From contig NKIZ01000001.1 of assembly GCA_002256425.1 (NCBI GenBank), positions 2,639,001 to 2,703,000 on the forward strand: 64,000 nucleotides of DNA, read 5' to 3'. Under the pieces are notes generated by a model, which saw only the letters and a list, made by a program, of their open reading frames with translations, was not told the origin of the DNA and did no database searches. The translations under genes were made by a program, and so were the position numbers. The stretch is from Alphaproteobacteria bacterium PA2 (lineage in GTDB: Bacteria > Pseudomonadota > Alphaproteobacteria > Caulobacterales > Caulobacteraceae). Below, piece after piece: positions 7,724-16,305 of this stretch (position 1 is its first letter; each line of letters starts with the position of its first letter).

Positions 7724-8512
7724 TCAGAACTTGCCGTTGTTGTGAGCCATCTCCATTGGGATTTCCGAGATGATATCCCAGTGCTCGACGATCCTGCCGG
7801 CCTCCAGGCGGAACAGGTCATAGAAGGCCGAGTGGGCGCCGGCGAACTGACCCTCCGAAACCGCCAGGACGAAATTGCCCTCGGCCACCAGCCGGTGCAG
7901 GCGCGTATAGGTCATGGAGAGCCCCTCCCGGGCCATGGCCGTCAGGGCGGTGTTGAGGCCGTCCAGGCCGTCGGCAATGCCGGGATTGTGCTGGGCATAG
8001 TCCGTCTGGCTGATGAAGTCGGTGATGGCGGGAGAATCCTGGCCGATCAGAATGGTCTCGATGAAGCCCTTCACCAGCGCCCGGTTGGCCTCGGTCAGCG
8101 CCACGTCAGTCACCGCCGTCGGGCCATCGGTCTGGGTACGGCCGGAGGGATTGGCCGGGGCCAGGGGCGCCAGGTTGTCCCAATGCTCCACCACCTGGCC
8201 GTTCGCCACCCGGTAGATGTCAAAGCCTGCCAGCCTGGGGCCGCCGAACAGGTCGGCGTTCTCATAGGTGTTGTGGAAGGCCACCAGGTCACCGTCCGCC
8301 AGGGTGCGGTGGGTGGTGGCCTTCAGGCCGCTGGCCTTCAGTGCCGGCAGGAAGCCCAGAATGGTCTCACGACCCGTGGGAACAGCGGGATTATGCTGGA
8401 TGTAGTCGGGGGCGATCAGGGTCTGCGCCCGGTCAGAATCAAAGTCTGTAAACAGGGCTGTCTGGGCGGCTTCGGCGATCTGGCGGGTCGGGCTGATGGG
8501 GGTCTGGGTCAT
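7724..8512 (-). CDS. Tandem SnoaL-like (NTF2-fold) protein
   Basis: A 262-residue protein made of two SnoaL/NTF2-like halves of about 125 residues. Each half carries the same marks: YIQHNPAVPTGRE and YAQHNPGIADGLDG, LADGDLVAFHNT and VAEGNFVLAVSEG, then a FDIYRVANGQVVEHWD or YDLFRLEAGRIVEHWD strand. The QHNP and HWD elements are typical of the SnoaL-like polyketide-cyclase/ester-cyclase group, where His and Asp line the pocket. Ligand unknown. The ATG at 8512 follows AGAGGAC. It is divergent from the HxlR regulator at 8609, which probably controls it through the palindromes between them. Confidence 0.85.
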   Translation of the reverse strand: MTQTPISPTRQIAEAAQTALFTDFDSDRAQTLIAPDYIQHNPAVPTGRETILGFLPALKASGLKATTHRTLADGDLVAFHNTYENADLFGGPRLAGFDIYRVANGQVVEHWDNLAPLAPANPSGRTQTDGPTAVTDVALTEANRALVKGFIETILIGQDSPAITDFISQTDYAQHNPGIADGLDGLNTALTAMAREGLSMTYTRLHRLVAEGNFVLAVSEGQFAGAHSAFYDLFRLEAGRIVEHWDIISEIPMEMAHNNGKF

Positions 8513-8558
8513 GGAAGCGTCCTCTGGTCTGGCCCGGAATTGCGGCCTTGCAGGGCTC

Positions 8559-8610
8559 GGTATCAATCTGATACCAAGTGTCAATTACGCACCTTTTGGA
8601 TACCCGGTAT
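8559..8610. promoter_or_regulatory. HxlR operator palindromes between divergent genes
   Basis: Two inverted repeats lie in the 96-base divergent gap. The first, GGTATCAATCTGATACC at 8559-8575, is a perfect 6-5-6 palindrome. The second, ATACCCGGTAT at 8600-8610, is a perfect 5-1-5 palindrome that runs into the hxlR-like start codon and reuses the same GGTAT/ATACC half-sites. HxlR regulators bind such dyads as dimers, so repression of both directions is likely. Confidence 0.6.
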
Positions 8611-8995
8611 GCTGCAGATAACCGTCACCTCCCTGCAGGACGGCGCCAACTGTCCGATCCGCAACGTCCTGGCCATGGTCAGCGGCAAATGGCAGACCCT
8701 GATCCTCCTGGCCCTGGCCGATGGTCCCCTGAGGTTTTCCGCCATCAAGCGGGCCATAGGCGACATCACCCAGCGGGTCCTGACGGAAAACCTGCGTCTG
8801 CTGGAACGGGACGGATACCTGGTCCGGACGGTGGTCGCCACGTCGCCGGTCCAGGTCAGCTATGAGCTCACCGCCTTCGGCGACGAATTCGTCACCCTCT
8901 TCATGCCCCTGGCCGGCTGGGCCGAGGGCGCCCTGCCCCGGGTGGTCAGGGCACGGGCGGACTATGACCAGCGCAAGGCCCGGGACCAGTCATGA
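8609..8995 (+). CDS. HxlR-family winged-helix regulator
   Basis: A 128-residue protein with the HxlR/MarR-like signature: CPIRNVLAMVSGKWQTLILLALADGPLRFSAIKR (conserved Cys, SGKW, and RFSxIKRxIGDIxQRVLTENLRxLERDGYLVR). The single Cys near residue 15 is the residue used by some HxlR proteins to sense electrophiles or redox change. The start ATG lies inside its own palindrome. It is divergent from the double SnoaL-like gene, the standard arrangement for HxlR and its target. Confidence 0.9.
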   Translation: MLQITVTSLQDGANCPIRNVLAMVSGKWQTLILLALADGPLRFSAIKRAIGDITQRVLTENLRLLERDGYLVRTVVATSPVQVSYELTAFGDEFVTLFMPLAGWAEGALPRVVRARADYDQRKARDQS

Positions 8996-9019
8996 GGACC
9001 AGGGCCTGATCCTGTGACC

Positions 9020-9922
9020 CTAGCGTACGGGCTCCAGCAGCCTTGCGCGAATGGTGGCGAGCTCTGCGGCAGACACGCCCAGGCGCTTGCGGACAAAGGC
9101 TTCGACTGACCCATAGTCCTTGGTGATCTGGGCCAGGGCGGCCTCCAGATAGGCCGGGTCCGCCCGCATCAGGGGAGCGATGAGGTCGGACTTGGTGTTG
9201 CGCATGTAGGCATAGGGATCCTTGTCCCCAGGAGGCGGCGGCGCAGAGGCTGCAGCGCCCCGGAAGTCGCCGGCCTTTTCGGTCAGGACATAGTCTTCGA
9301 TCACCTTGTCCCGTGGCACGCCGAGGACGCTCAGGACCAGGGCAGACGCCAGGCCCGTCCTGTCCTTGCCCGCCGTGCAATGGAACAGGAGTGGCGACTT
9401 GTGCGCCGCCAGACGATGAAAGACCTCGCTGTACTGGTCGGCATATTGCTCGGGCATCTGATGATAGAAGCCGATCATGGCCTCCCTCACCTTGGCCTGG
9501 GACGCGTCGGGCCCCTGCATGGCGCCCATGAGGGCGGCTTCACCCTTTGAGGTGTAGGCCTTCGAAAGGATTTCAGGCTCGCCAGCCCGCCAGTTGGTGG
9601 GCTCAGAGGCGCGCTCGGCTGTAGAGCGGAAGTCGATGACCGAGGTGATGCCCAGGGGCGCCAGGACGGCGTAGTCCTTGTCGGTCAGTTGGGTCAGGCT
9701 GCCGGAGCGGTAGAGGACGCCCCAGCGCACCTGATGGCGACCATCGGCGGTGCGATAGCCGCCGAGGTCCCGAAAGTTCCGCTGACCTTCCAGAGGGATG
9801 GTCCGCGGGTAGGACGCCTTGCTGGCGGCGACCGGCGCCGGGCTCGCCCGGTGCGCGACCTCCGCCAGGACTGGCGTCGCCGCCAGGCTGAGGGCCGCAA
9901 CGAGGCTCAGTGTACGTAACAT
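9020..9922 (-). CDS. Secreted tyrosine-protein phosphatase (Y_phosphatase3 type)
   Basis: About 300 residues with a signal peptide (LRTLSLVAALSLAATPVLA). The mature protein has the marks of the bacterial tyrosine phosphatase family that includes lipid phosphatases such as LipA: NFRDLGGYRTADGR, LYRSGSLTQLT, VIDFRSTAER and the catalytic P-loop HCTAGKDRTG, where Cys is the nucleophile and Arg binds phosphate. It would act in the periplasm on phosphoproteins or phospholipids. ATG 9922 is chosen because GAGGA lies 8 bases upstream; ATGs at 9928 and 9937 are alternatives. It begins 42 bases after the TonB receptor stop and may be co-transcribed with it. Confidence 0.85.
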   Translation of the reverse strand: MLRTLSLVAALSLAATPVLAEVAHRASPAPVAASKASYPRTIPLEGQRNFRDLGGYRTADGRHQVRWGVLYRSGSLTQLTDKDYAVLAPLGITSVIDFRSTAERASEPTNWRAGEPEILSKAYTSKGEAALMGAMQGPDASQAKVREAMIGFYHQMPEQYADQYSEVFHRLAAHKSPLLFHCTAGKDRTGLASALVLSVLGVPRDKVIEDYVLTEKAGDFRGAAASAPPPPGDKDPYAYMRNTKSDLIAPLMRADPAYLEAALAQITKDYGSVEAFVRKRLGVSAAELATIRARLLEPVR

Positions 9923-9963
9923 GGTCATGGTCCTCATTGCGGAAAGCCCCTCGCCTTTCGGCC

Positions 9964-12321
9964 TTACATCTTCAGATTGATTTCAAAGCCCACCGTACGG
10001 GGCTCGTTGTAAAAGCCGCTGAGACCTGCGGCCGTGCTCATGAAGTTGGCGAAGATGTGCTCTTCGTCGAGCAGGTTGCGCGACCAGATCGAAAAGGTCG
10101 CCTTGCCCGCCGAGGTCGGGATCTCCGTTATCGCCATGCGCGCATTGACGATGAAGGCCTTGTCGCCCTTGGGCTGCTTGACAGTCACAGCCCGCGTCAC
10201 CGGGTCATATGCGACGTCGGTGTAGTTGGAATAATAGCCGGAGTCATAGTTGGCATCGAGGTGGGCGATGAACCTGGCGTCCATGAAGGGCGCCTCATAG
10301 TCCATGGCAAGGCTGCCGGAATTTTCGGGCGTGTAGACCTGATAGATCGGGATCGGAACGGTGATCAGCTGGCCGTTGGACTGCCGGAAGGGGTTCAGGG
10401 TGTCCGGAATGTCGACGATATTGTGCGCGAAGCTGGCCGAAAGTGTCAGGTTGTCGGTGGCAGCCAGGGTGAAGTCGGCTTCAAAGCCCTTCAGATCACC
10501 ATTGCCCGGCGCATTGGTGGTCTCCGTGGTGGTGCGCAGGGTGCTGAGCAGAAGGCCGGTAACGGGATCGGTCTGAAGATACTGGGCGCTGAAGTCCAGC
10601 TGGATATCCTTGTAGGTCCCGGCATAGGCCGCGACATTCAGGCGGGCGCGGTTGTCGAAGAACTCGGTCTTGGCGCCGACTTCGAACATGGTGACGACTT
10701 CTGGATTGAAGGCTGAATAGAACAGCGAGCGGGAATTGGCGCCGCCGGACTTGTAGCCGCTGCTCCACTTTCCGTAGACAAGTACGTCGCTGCTGACGTC
10801 ATAGGCGACATTGATCAGCGGATCGAAGCGCGACCAGGAGGTGTTCAGGTTGCGGGCGGCGGACACGCCATTGACCACAGGCAGGGCGCCATTGATCGTG
10901 AACAGCTGGCCGACCTTCTGGTCCTCGGTCCAGCGACCGCCGGCCGTAATGTGCAGGGCTTCGTCGAGGACCTTCGGGGTCCAGGTGGCCTGACCGAATA
11001 CGCCCTTTGAAGTGGTCTCGACCCGGCTGGCGCGATCGATCCGCTGCTTCGTGGGGTCCAGGGACAGGATGGTGTAGGCCGAGCCGGCGGCGTCAGTGAA
11101 CTGGTTGGTGTTGAAGGCCTGGGCGTTGTCCTGGACGTTCTCCTGATAATAGAGCGCGCCGACCACGTACTTCACAGTCTCGGTATCGCCGATCAGCTGG
11201 ATTTCCTGGCTCTTCTGGTCCTGGGTAAACTGGGCCAGGCTGTAGCGGCTGAAGGTAACCCCGGTGAAGACGCCCGACTGGCTCAGCATGGTGCCCGAGG
11301 CCGAGCCGTTGTCATACTGACCCTGGCTCAGGTCCCGGAAGGACGAGATCGACTTGAGGGTCATGTTGTCATTGATCTTCCAGTCCAGAGTCAGGCGGTG
11401 ACCGGAGGTCTTGCCGATGCTGGGCTGCTGGGGGCTGCCGACGCTGGCGGTGGAGGCGCGGCTGGTCTGGACCTGGGATATGGCCGCATATTTCAGGGGG
11501 CCAGGAACCAGCAGCTGGGCGTAGAGCGTCGTGGTGGAGTCGTAAGAGGTGTCATAGGCGTAGTCGGCGCTGAAGTCGGCCGACGGCGTCCAGAGCAGGC
11601 CGGCATGGATGCCGCGCTTGGTATAGCCGCCGAAATCGCTGGCGCTTTGCAGGGGGTTCTGCACCCAGCCGTCACGGGCAGTGATCACCCCGTCCAGCTT
11701 GAGGGCGAAATCACCAAAGCTTGGCAGGTCGAGGTGGAGTTCGCTCTTGTAGGAGCCGAAATTGCCAGCGCCCGCCGTGGCAGAGAGCTTGAACTTTCCG
11801 CTGGGCTTCTTGGTGACGATGTTGACCGCACCGCCTTCGGTGTTGCGGCCGAACAGGGTGCCTTGTGGCCCCTTCAGCACTTCAATGTTCTCGATGTCAT
11901 AGAGGGCTGAGCCCAGACCCTGCGGGCGTCCCATATAGACGCCGTCGACATAGACGCCGACGCCCTGGTCCCGGGCGGGCTGATTGCTGTCCGAGAGAAC
12001 GCCGATGCCACGGACATTCATGATCAGGGCGCCGGGGCGGGAGAAGAAGGGCGCAACCTTCAGGGACGGGATGGCGCCGTCGCCGAGGTCGACCAGGGAC
12101 TGAACGTGGCGGTCTTCCATGGCCCTGGCGCTCAGCACCGAGACCGAGATCGGCGTGTCCTGCAGGTTTTCAGTGCGCTTCTGGGCGGTGACCACCACTT
12201 CTTCCAGGGCCGGGGCCTCCGAGCCGTTGGCGGCGGCTGCATCGGCCGCGATGGCCGGGGTTGAAGCCGCCATGACGATGGCGACAAGGCTGGTGGTAGC
12301 CAGATAATTTGAAATGCGCAC
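9964..12321 (-). CDS. TonB-dependent outer-membrane receptor
   Basis: A 785-residue receptor with a signal peptide ending near TPAIAA, a TonB-box-like EEVVVTAQKR at about residue 40, a plug domain (residues 50-165) containing the family strings GVYVDGVYMGRP, IEVLKGPQGTLFGRNTEGGAVNIVTKKP, and a beta-barrel that ends with the aromatic-poor FEINLKM. The plug pattern places it in the large FecA/FyuA-like group common in Caulobacterales and sphingomonads. The substrate is unknown; the neighbouring phosphatase suggests a phosphorylated ligand only weakly. The GTG start at 12321 follows AAGGGG. A TATAGT hexamer about 80 bases upstream could be its -10. Confidence 0.92.
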   Translation of the reverse strand: MRISNYLATTSLVAIVMAASTPAIAADAAAANGSEAPALEEVVVTAQKRTENLQDTPISVSVLSARAMEDRHVQSLVDLGDGAIPSLKVAPFFSRPGALIMNVRGIGVLSDSNQPARDQGVGVYVDGVYMGRPQGLGSALYDIENIEVLKGPQGTLFGRNTEGGAVNIVTKKPSGKFKLSATAGAGNFGSYKSELHLDLPSFGDFALKLDGVITARDGWVQNPLQSASDFGGYTKRGIHAGLLWTPSADFSADYAYDTSYDSTTTLYAQLLVPGPLKYAAISQVQTSRASTASVGSPQQPSIGKTSGHRLTLDWKINDNMTLKSISSFRDLSQGQYDNGSASGTMLSQSGVFTGVTFSRYSLAQFTQDQKSQEIQLIGDTETVKYVVGALYYQENVQDNAQAFNTNQFTDAAGSAYTILSLDPTKQRIDRASRVETTSKGVFGQATWTPKVLDEALHITAGGRWTEDQKVGQLFTINGALPVVNGVSAARNLNTSWSRFDPLINVAYDVSSDVLVYGKWSSGYKSGGANSRSLFYSAFNPEVVTMFEVGAKTEFFDNRARLNVAAYAGTYKDIQLDFSAQYLQTDPVTGLLLSTLRTTTETTNAPGNGDLKGFEADFTLAATDNLTLSASFAHNIVDIPDTLNPFRQSNGQLITVPIPIYQVYTPENSGSLAMDYEAPFMDARFIAHLDANYDSGYYSNYTDVAYDPVTRAVTVKQPKGDKAFIVNARMAITEIPTSAGKATFSIWSRNLLDEEHIFANFMSTAAGLSGFYNEPRTVGFEINLKM

Positions 12322-12510
12322 GAAAAGCCCCTTTTTGTGGTCTGGGGCCGGTGTCTAGATCAGGCTTGCATCGGTTTTTTTGCAGATATTTTCACTATAC
12401 GTGTTGGAATTGCGACAGATCAGTGACTTCTATTGTCGGTATACTGTTCAAATTTCCAACTCTATATGACGGCATGTCGCGAGACTGGCGACTTACTAAG
12501 GGGACTATGA

Positions 12511-12912
12511 ATGCACACCGGCTCATGCCTCTGCCGCGCCGTCCGGTTCGAGATCCATGGGGACCTTGCGCCGATCCAGGTCTGTCACTGCAGCCAGTGC
12601 CGCAAGGCCCAGGGCTCGGCCTTCGCGACCAATATTCCGGTGCCCTCTGCGGACTTCCAGTTCCTGGGCGAGGTGACGTCCCTGCGGGCGTTTGAAAGCT
12701 CGCCGGGCAAGGTCCGGGTGTTCTGCGGTGATTGCGGCTCGCCCATTTTCAGCCAGAGACCCGACACGCCCGACGTCCTGCGCCTGCGGGCCGGAACCCT
12801 GGATGATCCGGTGGAGACCGTCCTGGGCTTCCACTTTCACACCGGGTCCAAGGCGACCTGGCTGCCCCTCGACGACGCCCTGCCCCACTATCCCGGTCCA
12901 AAGCCGGACTGA
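12511..12912 (+). CDS. GFA/CENP-V-type zinc protein
   Basis: A 133-residue protein of the Gfa-like family (glutathione-dependent formaldehyde-activating fold). The zinc ligands are all visible: C6-x-C8, C25-x-C27-x-x-C30 and C72-x-x-C75, in the usual order with GSCLCRAVRFE, CHCSQCRKAQGSAF and VFCGDCGSPIF. Most family members have no proven formaldehyde activity, so the enzyme name should be used with care. The ATG follows AAGGGGAC. The 190-base gap before it also holds the divergent TonB-receptor promoter. Confidence 0.88.
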   Translation: MHTGSCLCRAVRFEIHGDLAPIQVCHCSQCRKAQGSAFATNIPVPSADFQFLGEVTSLRAFESSPGKVRVFCGDCGSPIFSQRPDTPDVLRLRAGTLDDPVETVLGFHFHTGSKATWLPLDDALPHYPGPKPD

Positions 12913-12919
12913 GCTCCGC

Positions 12920-13094
12920 ACCGGTAATACCGGCGTTGGTTGTGTGGTCTCTGCCGATCCCCCACCCCCGGTCATACCGGCGAAGGCCGGTATCCAGTTC
13001 GTAGGTCGCGGCACCTCCGGAAAACCTGCTCCTGGGGCGCTAGGCAGGCTCACAGCCCTATGAACTGGACCCCGGCCTCCGCCGGGGTGACCGG
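12920..13094. repeat. Two-hairpin dispersed repeat with an extra half copy
   Basis: A partial left arm (CCGGTAATACCGGCG at 12920-12934) is followed by a full element: left arm CATACCGGCGAAGGCCGGTATCC near 12973, TTCGTAGGTCGCGGC, and right arm CCCCGGCCTCCGCCGGGG near 13070. Both arms fold into tight hairpins with 4-base loops. It sits between the convergent ends of the GFA and isochorismatase-like genes, where it could act as a two-way terminator. Confidence 0.78.
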
Positions 13095-13113
13095 TGGTTA
13101 GAACCTCAGGGGC

Positions 13114-13662
13114 TCAGCCTAGGTTGCCGGCATGGACAAACTCGATCTGAGCGCTCGGGCGGACCAGGATCCGGTGATCGGGATGGGCCAGGTGGCCAAG
13201 GGCATAATTGTGATGCCGGATGGTGGTCTCCGCGGGGCTCACCGCGTCGCCTGTCGTATGGGCGTCAGAAGCCAGGACCACGTCGAACCCATGGGAGATG
13301 GCGGCCCGGGCGGTCGCGTCGACACAGAACTCGGTCTGGAGGCCACAGATGACCAGCCGTCTGACCCCAAGCCGCGCGATCTGGTCAGCAAGGCCTGTCT
13401 GATAGAAGCCGTCCGAAGCCGTCTTTTCGATAACAGTGTCGCCCTCGTGAGGCGCCACCTCCGGATGGATGGCCCAGCCCGCCGCACCCCGCCTCATCGG
13501 CTCGTAGCTGTCTTCGCCATGCTGCAGATAGATGACGGGCGTTCCGGCGGCGCGGGCCCGGCCCGCCATGTCCGAGATCGCGGCCAGCACTTCGGCCTCG
13601 CGGTAAGCGCCCGTGACTATGGCGACCTGGACGTCGATGATGAGGAGTGCGGTGTCAGTCAC
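13114..13662 (-). CDS. Isochorismatase-like cysteine hydrolase
   Basis: A 182-residue member of the isochorismatase-like hydrolase superfamily. The catalytic triad is in place: D10 (LLIIDVQ), K80 (VIEKTASDGF) and C113 (GLQTEFCVDATARAA), which also carries the conserved cis-peptide region before the Cys. Relatives hydrolyse amides such as nicotinamide or N-carbamoylsarcosine; the substrate here is not clear. GTG 13662 is the start, with GAGGAC 8 bases upstream. It lies 30 bases after the PI-PLC-like gene start, on the same strand. Confidence 0.87.
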   Translation of the reverse strand: MTDTALLIIDVQVAIVTGAYREAEVLAAISDMAGRARAAGTPVIYLQHGEDSYEPMRRGAAGWAIHPEVAPHEGDTVIEKTASDGFYQTGLADQIARLGVRRLVICGLQTEFCVDATARAAISHGFDVVLASDAHTTGDAVSPAETTIRHHNYALGHLAHPDHRILVRPSAQIEFVHAGNLG

Positions 13663-13692
13663 TGTGTCGTCCTCGAGGTTGCGGTTGCACCG

Positions 13693-14787
13693 TCAGGGCT
13701 TTGTCACCGGATTCAGCCGCGCCACGCCGCCGCCGGGCAGGTGGGCCTCATAGGTGCTGAACCGCCTATCGGGGGTCATGTAGTCCGTCGAGACATAGTG
13801 TGCGCCCGAATTGAAGGCCGCAATCTGGGTCGAGCGGTCATTGGTGCGGGCCTCCACGGTATCGGCGTCGGCGCGGGTGCGGACAATCAGCCCCGCCCTG
13901 ACTGCCGCCGCAATCCGGGCGGCCTGGGTCTTCGGCTCATTGAGGGTGATATAGCCCGCCGCCGACTGGCCTTCATCCACATTGACGAACATGACCCGGC
14001 CCTCGAGGTTCCTGCGGCCGGCGCGGTAGATGTCGGACTTGGCCGGGCCCTCGTCCATGGCGAACAGGAACCTGCCCCGGGCAGACTTCAACTTCGGCCA
14101 AGCGCCTGCAGCCACAGCCTCACGCAGGGTGGGATAGCGGCCCTGGACGCTGTCGGGGGTGATCAGGTCGCCGGGGCGGAAGACTGACCGGATCTCGGCG
14201 TCGATACTGTCCATGGCCGCAACGTCGAAGGGCAGAAGCTGCGTCGCGCCCGGGACCGGGATCTGGTCGGTCTTGAGGTTCATGATCACCAGGATTGGCA
14301 CATGGTCAGGGTGGCGGCGGGACCAGTCGCGCATCTCCTTGAGGCACAGGACAAAGGTCTGGCAGACGCTGCGATAGTCGAGGTCCGGTACATGCATGAC
14401 CTTCAGCCCCGGCGCCGCCATGAGGCTGTTGTCATAGGGAACCTTCTCCTTCGCCAGTTTCAGGCCAAGGGGGTTTGAATAGCGGCCGCCTTCGGGATCA
14501 TGGACGTAGTCCAGCTCGATCTGCCGGGCCCCGGCGTCCAGCTGGTCTTTGAGGGGCGGCTTGGCGTAGTCGAGGCTGGCGGCGGTCTTCGGGTTGATCG
14601 CCTTCAGCGTCGCCATTTCGGCGGGCGCAATGGCCATCTTGTAGCTGTTGTGGGTGCCGATCGCCTGGATCGCCGTCATGGGCAGGGCGTCCACCGCCGC
14701 CCGTGTACAGCCCGGCGCCCCGCTGGGCTTCTCCAGATCACAGCCAGGGGAAACAGTCAGGGCGGCGGCGAGGATGAGGGACAGCAT
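13693..14787 (-). CDS. Secreted Ca2+-dependent phosphoinositide phospholipase C-like protein
   Basis: A 364-residue secreted protein of the PI-PLC-like TIM-barrel family (PI-PLC-C1 / PF16670 type). A short signal (LSLILAAALTVSPGC) is followed by AIQAIGTHNSYK, which carries the first catalytic His, then LDAGARQIELDYVHDPEG with metal ligands and LKVMHVPDLDY with the second His region; the last part has FNSGAHYVSTDY near the C-terminus. These enzymes cleave phosphodiesters of inositol or glycerophospholipids; the natural substrate in a bacterium with little phosphatidylinositol is uncertain. The Cys after the signal (GC) could be a weak lipobox. Confidence 0.8.
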   Translation of the reverse strand: MLSLILAAALTVSPGCDLEKPSGAPGCTRAAVDALPMTAIQAIGTHNSYKMAIAPAEMATLKAINPKTAASLDYAKPPLKDQLDAGARQIELDYVHDPEGGRYSNPLGLKLAKEKVPYDNSLMAAPGLKVMHVPDLDYRSVCQTFVLCLKEMRDWSRRHPDHVPILVIMNLKTDQIPVPGATQLLPFDVAAMDSIDAEIRSVFRPGDLITPDSVQGRYPTLREAVAAGAWPKLKSARGRFLFAMDEGPAKSDIYRAGRRNLEGRVMFVNVDEGQSAAGYITLNEPKTQAARIAAAVRAGLIVRTRADADTVEARTNDRSTQIAAFNSGAHYVSTDYMTPDRRFSTYEAHLPGGGVARLNPVTKP

Positions 14788-14853
14788 GGTCGGGGCCTTT
14801 CAGGTCAGGCCCCGACGCTACACGGGTTTTGTGTCAGGTCGGAGAGGGGAAAA

Positions 14854-15279
14854 TCACCCCTCGGCCTTCAAGGCCCCGCTCCTCAGCAGACCCACGACGT
14901 ACATGGCGGTCAGGGCGATATTGGGGATCACGTTCAGCCCGTAACCGGTGGCGCAGGAAAGGGTCGAGTCAATGACGAACCAGCTGATCATCCCTGCGGT
15001 AATGGCGTTCCAGAGGGACCGACCCGCAGCGCCCTGCCGAATGGCTTCCTGGACGACGAAGTGCAGCATCACCGCCCAGCCGATTGAGACCCCGCCCATG
15101 ACCCCAAGGCTGAACCGCAGAGGCGCGTCGAACAGGGCCGGGCTGGGCCCCTGCAGCATGGCCAGCACCAGCCGGGCCGGAGCATCAGTCGCCGGAAGGG
15201 CGCCGCCCGCCAGAACCACCCCGAACAGGCCGATGGACAGACACCAGATGAAAAACCACGAACGCCAGAGCCCGGACAT
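14854..15279 (-). CDS. Small integral membrane protein, function unknown
   Basis: A 141-residue protein with four hydrophobic helices (about residues 7-26, 50-72, 88-105, 112-132). The helix FVIDSTLSCATGYGLNVIPN near the C-terminus contains a Cys and an Asp within the membrane. I do not recognise the family. The ATG at 15279 has AGGGAGAG 4 bases ahead; the longer frame from 15417 overlaps the divergent regulator's promoter and is rejected. It is divergent from the XRE-MmyB gene and may be its target. Confidence 0.65.
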   Translation of the reverse strand: MSGLWRSWFFIWCLSIGLFGVVLAGGALPATDAPARLVLAMLQGPSPALFDAPLRFSLGVMGGVSIGWAVMLHFVVQEAIRQGAAGRSLWNAITAGMISWFVIDSTLSCATGYGLNVIPNIALTAMYVVGLLRSGALKAEG

Positions 15280-15403
15280 GCTGCTCTCCCTCAAGATTGA
15301 GCCTTGATGACACGCCCAGGACTGCATGCAGTCAATTACCTCTCTGGTCATTGACCCGAGCACGGCCCGGGCGACATGTAGGATCAAACTTCGGGAGTCC
15401 TGC

Positions 15404-16237
15404 GTGTCCCTGTCCAATCCGGAAACCCGTCCCGAGGCCGAAGCCGGCTTTCCCCGTCACCTGCGCGACTGGCGCCAGAAGCGCCGCCTGTCCCAGCTGG
15501 ACCTGGCCCTGGCTTCGGGAGTTTCCCAGCGGCATGTGAGCTTTCTGGAATCAGGCCGGGCCAATCCCAGCCGCAACATGATCCTGCAGCTGAGCGAGAC
15601 ACTGGATGTGCCCCTGCGCGACCGCAACGCCTGGCTGACCGCCGCGGGCTTTGCGCCGGTCTTCCGCACCCGGACCCTGGACGACCCCCAGATGGGCCAG
15701 GTCCTGGCTGCCGTGCAGATGATGCTGTCGGCCCATGAGCCCTTCCCCGCCATCGCCCTGGACCGGGCCTGGAATGTCGCCATGTCCAACAGGTCCTTCG
15801 ACATGCTGGGCGCCATGCTGGGGGAAGACATCTGGGAGCGGATCGGTGGCGGCCAGCGCAACCTCATGCGCCTGATGTTCCACCCGAACGGCATCAGGCC
15901 CTTCATCACCAACTGGTCAGCTGTGGGGCCCCTCATGTGGCGCCGGGCCCAGAAGGAGGCCGAAACCCTGGGCGGCCTGGAGATGCAGGCTGTGCTGGAT
16001 GACCTGGCGCCCCATCAGGATTTCGAGGTCCTCTGGTCGGCCGCAGACACAGCCCTGCTGCCGGTCATGCCCTTCCAGATGCAGGTGGGCGAGCTGAGGA
16101 TCTCCATGTTTGCGGTGGTCGCCACCTTCGGCACGGCCCAGGACGTCACCGCCGACGAACTGCGGATCGAGACCCTGTTCCCGGCCGATCCAGAGACCGA
16201 AGCCCTGTTCAGGGGCGCGGCGGGCGCAAACCGATGA
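15404..16237 (+). CDS. XRE regulator with MmyB-like ligand-binding domain
   Basis: A 277-residue regulator. The N-terminal HTH (about residues 17-72) includes LRDWRQKRRLSQLDLALASGVSQRHVSFLESGRANPS. The rest matches the MmyB-like ligand-binding (PAS-like) domain: ALDRAWNVAMSNRSFDML, then GQRNLMRLMFHPNGIRPFITNW, and the C-terminal FATFGTAQDVTADELRIETLFPAD pattern. MmyB-type regulators are thought to bind small hydrophobic ligands and control adjacent oxidoreductases or hydrolases; here the epoxide-hydrolase-like gene 69 bases downstream fits. GTG 15404 has GGGAG 8 bases upstream and avoids a charged lead from 15326. Confidence 0.88.
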   Translation: MSLSNPETRPEAEAGFPRHLRDWRQKRRLSQLDLALASGVSQRHVSFLESGRANPSRNMILQLSETLDVPLRDRNAWLTAAGFAPVFRTRTLDDPQMGQVLAAVQMMLSAHEPFPAIALDRAWNVAMSNRSFDMLGAMLGEDIWERIGGGQRNLMRLMFHPNGIRPFITNWSAVGPLMWRRAQKEAETLGGLEMQAVLDDLAPHQDFEVLWSAADTALLPVMPFQMQVGELRISMFAVVATFGTAQDVTADELRIETLFPADPETEALFRGAAGANR

Positions 16238-16305
16238 CCTGCGGGGTAATTGCGGAACGCCCGATCCTTGCAAACCATGATCACAGGATTTTTCAGGAGA
16301 GCCCA

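Noticed and set aside
7676-8608. A long N-terminal extension of the HxlR gene.
   Set aside because: It is antisense to the double SnoaL-like gene and would cross the operator. The HxlR domain starts at 8609.
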